The notes under the pieces are model-generated. The model saw nothing but the letters and a program-made list of their open reading frames with translations, made no database searches and was not told the origin of the DNA. A stretch of 64,000 nucleotides of DNA, from NCBI RefSeq assembly GCF_004143485.2, contig NZ_ML974133.1, forward strand, positions 170,990 through 234,989, given 5' to 3'. This document shows positions 51,202 through 58,193 of the stretch, in pieces; the stretch's first letter is position 1; each line of letters opens with the position of its first letter. Both the position numbers and the translations under genes were made by a program. The stretch is from Halorussus amylolyticus. GTDB taxonomy: Archaea; Halobacteriota; Halobacteria; Halobacteriales; Haladaptataceae.

Positions 51202-51244
51202 CCGTTCGCTTCGGAACTGACCGTTCGCTTCGGAACTGACCGCG
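51193..51244. repeat. 19-bp tandem repeat at the 3' end of the membrane protein gene
   Basis: Units 51193-51211 and 51212-51230 (CGGAACTGACCGTTCGCTT) and a partial third lie across the stop codon at 51199. The array abuts the 16-bp hairpin, the same tandem-plus-hairpin arrangement as in the dispersed repeat family. Confidence 0.8.
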
Positions 51245-51275
51245 TGAGCGCGCTGGCACGCCAGCGCGCTCACGC
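51242..51275. repeat. perfect 16-bp hairpin, 2-nt loop
   Basis: Arms 51242-51257 and 51260-51275 are perfect reverse complements (GCGTGAGCGCGCTGGC on the left). It lies between two convergent genes, a usual place for a bidirectional terminator, but there is no T-run. Confidence 0.9.
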
Positions 51276-51319
51276 CCGCGGAACTCTCTCGCTCTCGTGC
51301 GCTCTTCCTTGCTCGCGCG

Positions 51320-52609
51320 CTACTCCCGGTGGTCGTAGACCCGTTTGACCTTCCCGACCTCGGTGCGCTCGATTTCGCCGGGTTCGACCACCCGGAGTTC
51401 GTCGGGCGTGACCGCGAGGACTTCCTTCAGACGGCCGTGAATGCGCTCGCGGAGTCGCTCGGGCGAGTCGTCGAACTCCTCGTGATACTCGACCGTGATT
51501 CGCATCCTATCGAGGTTCTCCTCGCGAGTGAGGTCGATTCGGTAGTGAGGCGCGACCGCGTCGAGGTCGAGCATCACTTCCTCGATTTGGCTCGGATAGA
51601 CGTTGACCCCGCGGACGATGAGCAGGTCGTCGGCCCGGCCGGTCACGTTGTCCATCCGGACCGCGGTCCGCCCGCATTCGCACGTCTCGTAGGTCAGCGA
51701 AGTCATGTCGCCGGTTCGGTATCGGAGGACCGGGAGCGCGTCCTTCGTGAGCGTCGTGAGAACGAGTTCGCCCTCCTCGCCCTCCGGCAGTGGCTCGCCG
51801 GTCTGGGGGTCCACGACCTCGGGGTAGAAGTGGTCCTCCCAGACGTGTAGGCCGTCTTGGGCTTCCTCGCACTCGATGGAGACGCCGGGGCCGATAATCT
51901 CCGAGAGGCCGTACACGTCCACCGCGGTCACGTCGAGCGCGGCCTCTATCTCCTCGCGCATCGGGTCGGTGAACGGCTCCGCGCCGATGACGACCGTCGA
52001 GAGCGGGAGGTCGGTGGGGTCGAGACCGCGCTCCTCGACCGCCTCCGCGAGGTAGAGGCAGTAGGAGGGCGTGCAAGCCAGCACGTCGCTCTCCAAATCT
52101 CTGAGCATCTCGATTTGCTTGGCGGTGTCGCCCCCGCCGGTGGGAATCACGCACGCGCCGAGTTCCTCCACGCCGTCGTGGAAACCGAGACCCCCCGTGA
52201 ACAGGCCGTAGCCGTAGGCGTTCTGAACCGTCTCGCCCGAACGCACGCCCGCGGCGTCGAGCGACCGGGCCATCACCTCGCGCCAGACGCCCAAGTCGTC
52301 GGCGGTGTACGCCACGACTTTCGGCTTGCCCGTGGTCCCCGACGAGGCGTGAATCCGGCGCACCTCGCTGTGGTCCACCGCGAACAGGCCGTCGGGGTAC
52401 TCCGCGCGAAAGTCCTCCTTCGTCGTGAACGGAAGCTTCGAGATGTCCTCGACGCCAGCCACGTCGTCGGGCGAGACGCCCGCGGCGTCGAGCGCCTTGC
52501 GATAGAACTCAACGTTCTCGCAGGCGTACGCGACCGTCTCGGCGAGGCGGTCGCTCTGGAGTTCTTCGAGTTCGCCGCGCGGGACCGTCTCGACATCGGT
52601 GTAAGGCAT
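51320..52609 (-). CDS. paaK: phenylacetate-CoA ligase family protein
   Basis: The protein is 429 residues, the normal length of PaaK. Motifs: HASSGTTGKPKVVAYT (ATP loop), YGLSEIIGPGVSIEC, VLRYRTGDMTSL and the C-terminal GRADDLLIVRGVNVYPSQIEEVML. It joins phenylacetate or a similar aryl acid to CoA. No other phenylacetate-degradation gene is nearby, so the substrate could be another acid. Short in-frame intergenic sequence lies before ATG 52609. Confidence 0.9.
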   Translation of the reverse strand: MPYTDVETVPRGELEELQSDRLAETVAYACENVEFYRKALDAAGVSPDDVAGVEDISKLPFTTKEDFRAEYPDGLFAVDHSEVRRIHASSGTTGKPKVVAYTADDLGVWREVMARSLDAAGVRSGETVQNAYGYGLFTGGLGFHDGVEELGACVIPTGGGDTAKQIEMLRDLESDVLACTPSYCLYLAEAVEERGLDPTDLPLSTVVIGAEPFTDPMREEIEAALDVTAVDVYGLSEIIGPGVSIECEEAQDGLHVWEDHFYPEVVDPQTGEPLPEGEEGELVLTTLTKDALPVLRYRTGDMTSLTYETCECGRTAVRMDNVTGRADDLLIVRGVNVYPSQIEEVMLDLDAVAPHYRIDLTREENLDRMRITVEYHEEFDDSPERLRERIHGRLKEVLAVTPDELRVVEPGEIERTEVGKVKRVYDHRE

Positions 52610-52753
52610 ATGGCAATCGTTCGCAAGAGAACGCCTAAACTGTTTTGTCGCTTGCAGGTCGTCTCGTTGCTGGTCCGGAGGACCACGTTCCGAGTTCGTG
52701 CTCGCGAGTCCGGGCGGGTCGAATCCTCGTCACCGAGCGCCGCCGATGCCGAG

Positions 52754-52762
52754 AATTTAAAT
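52754..52762 (+). promoter_or_regulatory. TATA box of the CARF-like regulator gene
   Basis: AATTTAAAT sits 27-35 bp upstream of ATG 52789. Confidence 0.6.
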
Positions 52763-52788
52763 CCCGAGCCTTCGCGGTTCGACGTATC

Positions 52789-53535
52789 ATGAACACCATC
52801 GACGAGGTTCACGTCGCGCCGCTCGGCTACGAGGACGAGCGAATCCTCGGTCCCGTCGAGAAGTACGACGCCGACGTGCTCTACCTGCTCGAACACGACG
52901 ACCGGACCGACGAACCGGAGTATCACGACGACCTCCGCGCGGAACTGGCCGACCTCGACGTGACGGTTCGCACCGTCGCGGTGGACCTGATGGACATCTA
53001 CGACGTGCTCGGCGTGGTGACGACGCTCGTGGCCGACCACCCCGACGACATCGTTCGGGTCAACGTCTCCAGCGGGTCGAAGCTCTCGGCGGTCGGCGCG
53101 ACCCTCGCGTGCATGTGTACCGACGCGACCGCGTACTACGTCCACCCCGAGGGGTATCCGTACGCCGACCGGGGCGAGCGCCAGAGCTACGGCTACGCCG
53201 ACGACGAGGTGTTGCCCTCGTATCCGATAGAGTCACCGACGACCGACCAGGTCGCAGTCATGCAGTTTCTCGCCGACACGAACACTGCGGCGTACACCGC
53301 GAAAAAGAAGGACATCATCGAGTACGCCGACGAGGTCGGACTCTCGTTTCTCGCGGACAATCAGCCAGCCAACGACAAGGCGAAGTTCGCGCTCTTGAAC
53401 GCGAACGTCGTCGAACCCCTGCTCGAAGACGACTACATCGAAGTCGAGGACGTGGGTCGCCGGAAGCATATCACGCTCACCGAAACCGGGGAAGATGCGC
53501 TTCGGGCGTTCCGGCACAAGGTCCGAGACGTCTGA
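52789..53535 (+). CDS. HFX_2341-type transcriptional regulator (DUF6293; CARF-like plus HTH)
   Basis: The protein is 248 residues. The N-terminal 150 residues form a Rossmann-like ligand domain (EVHVAPLGYEDERILGPVEK, VNVSSGSKLSAVGATLACM) resembling the CARF domains of Csa3-type regulators. The C terminus (about 155-248) is a winged helix (FLADTNTAAYTAKKKDIIEY, EDVGRRKHITLTETGEDALRAF). Haloarchaeal relatives occur widely without CRISPR loci, and no cas gene is in this window. Whether it senses a cyclic oligoadenylate or a metabolite is open. Confidence 0.82.
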   Translation: MNTIDEVHVAPLGYEDERILGPVEKYDADVLYLLEHDDRTDEPEYHDDLRAELADLDVTVRTVAVDLMDIYDVLGVVTTLVADHPDDIVRVNVSSGSKLSAVGATLACMCTDATAYYVHPEGYPYADRGERQSYGYADDEVLPSYPIESPTTDQVAVMQFLADTNTAAYTAKKKDIIEYADEVGLSFLADNQPANDKAKFALLNANVVEPLLEDDYIEVEDVGRRKHITLTETGEDALRAFRHKVRDV

Positions 53536-54076
53536 TTCTGTCTGCTGTACGTACGTGAAGATTACCGTATCGGATTAGGCGTTCCATCGTCTCTCCCCTC
53601 GTCTTCTACGCACCGCTATTCGGAGAAGTACAGCCGACAGTATGAGACGCTCCGGAGTGGAACGCAGAGTCGCGCAGTCGGTCGTGGAGTTCACCGTGGT
53701 ATGGGCCATCCAGATAGTATGAATAGTATCTATACTATCGAGTATCAAGATAGTATGGGTAGTATCGTGATAGTACTGAATGCGGACAGGGGGCTACGAA
53801 TATGTGGAGGTTGGCTTCCGACCTCCCCCGACCGGGGCGCGGGCACCCCCAGCCCGGTCGCCGCCGCCCTGCGGCCCGCGCACATCGCCCCTCCAACGAC
53901 GGCGACTGCTGGCGTCTGCGACCCGGTCGAGTGCCTCTGACACGGCTCGGCCCTCCACCCCGATTTCGCCAGTCCCCGCTGGCGCTTTCGCTGCCTTCCG
54001 TACGTTCGCGTTTCTCTGCCCCGCTTTTCGCACGGCTCGGGAGTCGCAAAAACGAAGAAAACCGAAACCGTTCGGA
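53536..54076. other. 541-bp convergent spacer with 9-bp minisatellite and GC-rich core
   Basis: The left part is unstructured. At 53714-53776 there is a minisatellite of period 9 (separate entry). It is followed by a GC-rich stretch with the hairpin GGAGGTTGG/CCGACCTCC around 53807-53827 and several imperfect GC dyads. Open frames across it (for example 53745-54296 minus) have arginine/proline-rich composition unlike real haloarchaeal proteins, and I do not call them. Confidence 0.5.
53714..53776. repeat. 9-bp period minisatellite (ATAGTAT units)
   Basis: The core ATAGTAT or a variant recurs at 53714, 53723, 53732 (as ATACTAT), 53741, 53750, 53759 and 53770, spaced 9 bp except for the last. 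It is strikingly AT-rich for this genome and lies at the left edge of a GC-rich stretch, between convergent genes. Confidence 0.75.
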
Positions 54077-55048
54077 TTACTCCTCGGACGCTTCGGCTTC
54101 GTCCTGAAGCTCTTCGAGAATCTCGTCTTCGTCCACGTCGGCGTCGTCGATTGCGGCTTCGAGGTCGCCAGCGCCGCCCATCATGCCGCCCAGCGGACCC
54201 ATGCCGCCGCCCTCGATGGTCTCCTGGATGATGACGCGGTCGAGGTCGAGAGTGTCCATCACGTTCTGTGCAATCTGCTGTTTCTGGAACATCCACTGCT
54301 GATTCATCGCGAGCTGGGGCGTGCTCTCGATGTACAGCGTGTCCTTCTCGACCGTCTCGACTTCGGTCTCGGGTTCGGCGTCTTCGTCGTCGTCATCAGG
54401 CTCGACGACGGTCTCCTCTTCGACTTCGTCGGTCTGAATCCACATGTCGAGCTCGGCGTCGAGGTACATCGCGATGAGGCCTTGGGCCTGCTCGACGCGG
54501 TCTTCGACTTCCTCGACGATTTCGTACTCGTACTCCATGTCCTCGCCCGCGAGCGGGTGATTGAAGTCCACGCGAGCGCGACCGCCGATGATGGTCTCGA
54601 CGTGGCCGTGCTGGCCGTCCACGTTGACGTGCGCGCCGGGGTAGCGTTCGTCTTCGGGAATCTTGTTGGCGCTCACGGTCTTGACCTCGTCGGGGTCCTC
54701 CTCGCCGAACGCCTCCGCGGCGGGGATGGTTGTGCTACCGGAGTGGCCGACCTCCTTGCCGACGATGTCGTCTTCGACGCTCTCGAAGATGTGGCCCGAG
54801 CCGAGGACGATGGTTCGGGGCTCGAACTCGCGGCCTTCCTCCTCGTCGAGTCCCTCCTCTTCGGCGACCTCGGGGTCGGTCGTGTCGACGACGGTCCCGT
54901 CTTCGGCGGTGCGCGCGGTGTAGTTGACGCGGACGAAGTCCCCCTCTTGAAGCCCGTCGGTGGCCTCCTCTTGGGTCTCATCGGCCTCCGCGTCGGCTTG
55001 CTCGTTTTGTGTGTCGTCGGCTGCTTCAGCCTCTTGTTCTTCACTCAT
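54077..55048 (-). CDS. FKBP-type peptidyl-prolyl isomerase (SlyD-like)
   Basis: The protein is 323 residues. An acidic N-terminal tail precedes the FKBP domain (LQEGDFVRVNYTARTAEDGTVVDTT, GSGHIFESVEDDIVGKEVG). An inserted IF chaperone domain (AEAFGEEDPDEVKTVSANKIPEDERYPG) is followed by the returning strand FNHPLAGEDMEYEYEI. The C-terminal 140 residues form an extra acidic domain found in archaeal long FKBPs. It folds proteins in the cytoplasm. The start at 55048 is the ATG directly before the acidic tail. Confidence 0.9.
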   Translation of the reverse strand: MSEEQEAEAADDTQNEQADAEADETQEEATDGLQEGDFVRVNYTARTAEDGTVVDTTDPEVAEEEGLDEEEGREFEPRTIVLGSGHIFESVEDDIVGKEVGHSGSTTIPAAEAFGEEDPDEVKTVSANKIPEDERYPGAHVNVDGQHGHVETIIGGRARVDFNHPLAGEDMEYEYEIVEEVEDRVEQAQGLIAMYLDAELDMWIQTDEVEEETVVEPDDDDEDAEPETEVETVEKDTLYIESTPQLAMNQQWMFQKQQIAQNVMDTLDLDRVIIQETIEGGGMGPLGGMMGGAGDLEAAIDDADVDEDEILEELQDEAEASEE

Positions 55049-55246
55049 ACCCGAAACGTCGCTCGTTCGCCCCTTAAGAATCACGTTTCACGTTTCCAAG
55101 TGCTACCCCTTGAAAAATCGGCCTAATCTACCCGTTTCGGCGACTTCGGGCGTCGGAACGCGCGTTTCGCGATTCCGACGAACGCGACCGCCCGTTTGGC
55201 CGTTTGACGAGCGTTTATGTCGTGACCACTCGGAGCGTTCGAAAAG

Positions 55247-56476
55247 ATGGAGTCGAGCCACCAATCCGTCGCGTCCCGCAGGCGACGCGCGCTCGTCGTC
55301 GTCGCCGCGGCCGAACTGTTAGCCATGTCGCTGTGGTTCAGCGCCACCGCCGCCGCGCCCGAGTTGGCGGCCGAGTGGGGACTGACCGCGACCGAGACCG
55401 CGTGGCTCACTATCGCGGTCCAGTTGGGCTTCGTCGCGGGCGCGTTCCTCTCGTCGGCGCTCACGCTCTCGGACGTGATTCGACCGCGGTACCTGTTCGC
55501 CGCGAGCGCGGCGGCTGGCGCGGGGTTCACCGCGCTCATCGCGGGGTTCGTGAACGCCGCGACCCCCGCCATCGCGCTCCGATTCCTGACCGGGATGGCG
55601 CTCGCCGGGGTGTACCCGCCGGGAATGAAGATTCTCGCAGGGTGGTTCGAAGAAGGGAGGGGGTTCGCAATCGGCGTGCTGGTCGGGTCGCTGACCGTCG
55701 GGTCGGCGCTTCCCCACCTCCTCCGGGGACTCGGCGGGGTCGGCCAACCCCGAGTCGTGCTGTACGGCGCGGCCGCGCTCGCCGCTGTCGGTGGTCTCCT
55801 CGTACTGTTTGTCGAACCCGGTCCCCACCAAGCGCCCGCCGCGCCGTTCGACCCGAGCGCAATCGGACGCATCCTCCGGGACCGCGGGACTATGCTGGCG
55901 AACGGCGGCTACTTCGGCCACATGTGGGAGTTGTACGCCGTCTGGACGTGGATTCCGGCGTACCTCGCGGCGAGTCTCGCGGCGGGCGGCATCGAAGCCT
56001 CGTCCGAACTCGCGTCGATGCTCACGTTCGGCACGATAGCAATCGGCGGTCTCGGCGCGGTGGCCGCTGGAATCGCGGCCGACCGCGCGGGCCGCACCGC
56101 GATTACGAGCGCGAGCATGGTCGTGAGCGGAGTCGCGTGCATCGCGGCCGGATTCGCGTTCGGGTCGTCGCTGGTCGTGGTCGTCCCGTTCGTGCTGATT
56201 TGGGGGTTCGCCATCGTCGCCGACTCGGCGCAGTTCTCCGCGGCGGTCTCGGAGTTGGCCGAGGAGTCGTACGTCGGCACCGCGCTCACGCTCCAGACGG
56301 CCATCGGCTTCCTGCTGACGACGATTTCGATTCAGCTGATTCCGTTCGTCGCCGAGATGGTCGGCTGGCAGTGGGCGTTCACCGCGCTCACAATCGGTCC
56401 TGCGCTGGGCACGCTCGCCATGCTCAGACTCCGCGGACTCCCGGAAGCGGGCCGTCTCGCAGGCGGACGCGGGTGA
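55247..56476 (+). CDS. major facilitator superfamily transporter
   Basis: The protein is 409 residues with about twelve hydrophobic helices. The loop after helix 2 and the RFLTGMALAGVYPPGMKILAGWF region after helix 4 fit the MFS fold, and GAVAAGIAADRAGRTAITS is the repeated loop signature in the second half. The substrate is not evident; the Cyn/NarK-like branch is possible. A TATA-like CGTTTATG lies about 30 bp upstream. A small imperfect dyad (GTCGGAA/TTCCGAC near 55155-55182) is in the leader region. Confidence 0.85.
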   Translation: MESSHQSVASRRRRALVVVAAAELLAMSLWFSATAAAPELAAEWGLTATETAWLTIAVQLGFVAGAFLSSALTLSDVIRPRYLFAASAAAGAGFTALIAGFVNAATPAIALRFLTGMALAGVYPPGMKILAGWFEEGRGFAIGVLVGSLTVGSALPHLLRGLGGVGQPRVVLYGAAALAAVGGLLVLFVEPGPHQAPAAPFDPSAIGRILRDRGTMLANGGYFGHMWELYAVWTWIPAYLAASLAAGGIEASSELASMLTFGTIAIGGLGAVAAGIAADRAGRTAITSASMVVSGVACIAAGFAFGSSLVVVVPFVLIWGFAIVADSAQFSAAVSELAEESYVGTALTLQTAIGFLLTTISIQLIPFVAEMVGWQWAFTALTIGPALGTLAMLRLRGLPEAGRLAGGRG

Positions 56477-56542
56477 ACTTCTGGGAGCGCGAGATGGACG
56501 TTCTTTCGAAGCGATTAAAAACCGTGGACGGGAAAGGAGAGT

Positions 56543-56722
56543 ATGAGCCAATCGCAACAGCGACAGGCGCGACGGTGCGTCTCCTGTGGCATCAACATCT
56601 CCGGCACGAACGCGGCGTCGTTCAAGTGCCCCGAGTGCGGCCAGCAGATTTACCGCTGCGCGAAGTGCCGCAAGCAGAGCAACCTCTACGAGTGTCCTGA
56701 CTGCGGATTCATGGGGCCCTAA
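56543..56722 (+). CDS. 59-residue zinc-finger micro-protein (HVO_2753 type)
   Basis: Translation from ATG 56543 gives a 59-residue protein with four Cys pairs: RCVSCGI, KCPECGQ, RCAKCRK and ECPDCGF, ending FMGP. This is the haloarchaeal family whose Haloferax volcanii member HVO_2753 has two zinc-binding sites and was studied by NMR and deletion. It lies two bases before EF-1 beta, in the same order as in Haloferax, so co-transcription is very likely. Too short for usual gene-calling cutoffs. Confidence 0.92.
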   Translation: MSQSQQRQARRCVSCGINISGTNAASFKCPECGQQIYRCAKCRKQSNLYECPDCGFMGP

Positions 56723-56724
56723 CC

Positions 56725-56991
56725 ATGGGGAAGGTCGCCGCCAAAATCAAGGTCATGCCGCAGAGCCCCGAAATCGACCTCGACGAGCTTCAGGACCGAC
56801 TCGAAGAGTCGCTCCCCGAGGGCGCGAAAATCAACGGCTTCGAACGCGACGACGTCGCGTTCGGACTCGTCGCCCTACTCCCGACTGTCATCGTCCCCGA
56901 CGATGCGGGCGGAACGGAAGCGGTCGAGGAGAAGTTCTCGAACGTCGAGGGCGTCGAGAGCGTCGAAGTCGGCAACGTCGGCCGGATATAA
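56725..56991 (+). CDS. ef1b: elongation factor 1-beta
   Basis: The protein is 88 residues, normal for aEF-1 beta. [25 protein letters not shown] at the start and [27 protein letters not shown] in the middle are diagnostic, ending in [14 protein letters not shown]. It is the guanine-nucleotide exchange factor of aEF-1 alpha in translation. Operon with the zinc-finger micro-protein. Repeat element D follows downstream. Confidence 0.95.
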   Translation: MGKVAAKIKVMPQSPEIDLDELQDRLEESLPEGAKINGFERDDVAFGLVALLPTVIVPDDAGGTEAVEEKFSNVEGVESVEVGNVGRI

Positions 56992-57101
56992 GCGGACGCG
57001 GTTTTTGCAGTTCGGTTTTCGGGTCGTAGTTTGCGGCTTTTTTCGACGTCAGAGCCGTGGGGTTCTCGATTTTGGAGAGTCCAACCGAGAGATGGTCAGT
57101 T

Positions 57102-57389
57102 AGCTATTTCTGAGAACGTAAGCTGACGATTTCTGAGAACGTAAGCTGACGATTTCTGAGAACGTAAGCTGACGATTTCTGAGAACGTAAGCTAGCCATT
57201 TCCGGTGCATATGAGACCACACAGCACCGCGACCGCAGGCCACACGCCTCCCCAGCCGATTCGCTCGTTCGCGCCTCCGGCGCGTCACTTACTCATCCCT
57301 CGCGCGCTTTGGGCGCGACCCACAACCGCCGGGTCGCGCCAGCGCGCGCCGTGACCCTTGGAGAGTTTTAGCTCTTGGAGGGTTTGCCT
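57102..57389 (+). repeat. dispersed repeat element D (head 1, tail 2) with tandem arrays at both ends
   Basis: Three identical 23-bp units (57121-57143, 57144-57166, 57167-57189; AGCTGACGATTTCTGAGAAC plus GTA) and a partial one lead to the head AGCTAGCCATTTCCGGTGCA. The core CACAGCACCGCGACCGCAGG, CACACGCCTCCCCAGCCGAT, CATCCCTCGCGCGC follows. The nested hairpin has CGCGCGC/GCGCGCG outside and GGCGCGACCC/GGGTCGCGCC (57312-57321, 57331-57340) inside. A last duplication (57357-57373, 57374-57389) ends at the stop codon of the VOC gene. It joins a head as in A/C/E to a tail as in B/F. Confidence 0.87.
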
Positions 57390-58019
57390 CTACATCCCTG
57401 CGCCGGTCGGCGCGTCGGGCAGGTCGAACTTCTCGACATCCATCTCGAGTTCTTCGAGCGCCTGCTCGATGTGGCGTTCCTCGGCGAAGTCCGCGCCGTC
57501 TTCTTCGCGAATGCGCTGGGCGGTCGCCAGCACCTCGCCCCGGCGGTCGTCCGGAATCGCCCACTTGTCCGTCGAGAGTTCGATGACGAGTCCGTTGTGG
57601 TCTTGCGTGTAGAGCGAGTGGAAGATGCCGCGGTCGAACTCGTTGTAGCCGCGCCACTCCTCGTCGAGCGCCTCGCGAATCTCCACGAACTCCTCGGGGT
57701 CGATGCTGAACGAGATGTGGTGAACCCCACCGACGCCCGCGCGCTGGGGACCGCGGTTCGACCGCCTGTCGTCGCTCACGAAGAACGTGATGATGCGGCC
57801 GTCGCCCGTGTCGAAAAACAGGTGGGTCGAACTCGGGTCGTCGAGATTCGGCTGGCGGAGGACCAGCGGCATCCCGAGGATGTCGCGGTAGAACTCGATG
57901 GTGTCCTCGGTGTTGGACCCGATGAGCGTGATGTGGTCGGTGCCCGTGGTGTGAATCGGACTGTCGGGGAGTTCGGACGTGACCTCGAAATCGTCGGCCG
58001 GTCGTCGCTGATTGGACAT
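57390..58019 (-). CDS. VOC family protein (ring-cleavage dioxygenase/glyoxalase fold)
   Basis: The protein is 209 residues. Metal ligands of the vicinal-oxygen-chelate fold are visible: His in GTDHITLIGSNTEDTIEFY, His in VGGVHHISFSID and Glu in LVIELSTD. Haloarchaeal relatives are annotated as catechol-2,3-dioxygenase-like, but the substrate is not known. About 50 residues of helical tail (ATAQRIREEDGADFAEERHI) follow. The start is 174 bp from the metB-like stop, past repeat remnant E. Confidence 0.85.
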   Translation of the reverse strand: MSNQRRPADDFEVTSELPDSPIHTTGTDHITLIGSNTEDTIEFYRDILGMPLVLRQPNLDDPSSTHLFFDTGDGRIITFFVSDDRRSNRGPQRAGVGGVHHISFSIDPEEFVEIREALDEEWRGYNEFDRGIFHSLYTQDHNGLVIELSTDKWAIPDDRRGEVLATAQRIREEDGADFAEERHIEQALEELEMDVEKFDLPDAPTGAGM

Positions 58020-58080
58020 ACGAGGTGGTAGACGGCCCGAGGCAATAGGCTTCAGGTAACGCCCGCGTCACCGGGGCCAC

Positions 58081-58160
58081 TGAGTATCACGGGGTAGCCT
58101 TGGCCTGCGGTCGCGGTGCGGTTTCATTGGTACCGTGATAGCTAGCCTCGTCGGCTCGGC
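58081..58160 (-). repeat. dispersed repeat element E (truncated head only)
   Basis: On the minus strand, GGCTAGCTATCACGGTACCA followed by ATGAAACCGCACCGCGACCG and CAGGCCA matches the head 1 and first core of element D. The similarity then stops after about 55 bp. There is no tandem array and no hairpin tail. It lies between the VOC gene and the metB-like gene, both on the minus strand. Confidence 0.75.
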
Positions 58161-58193
58161 AGTAGCAATCCGAAAAAGGCATCCGAAAGTATC

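Noticed and set aside
53745..54296. 183-codon frame on the minus strand between the DUF6293 and FKBP genes
   Set aside because: It overlaps the FKBP gene and the minisatellite and is almost only Arg, Gly, Pro and Ser. It has no haloarchaeal character.
57102..57189. Possible CRISPR array from the 23-bp repeats of element D
   Set aside because: The three units are directly adjacent without spacers, and no cas gene is present. It is a plain tandem array at the head of a dispersed repeat.
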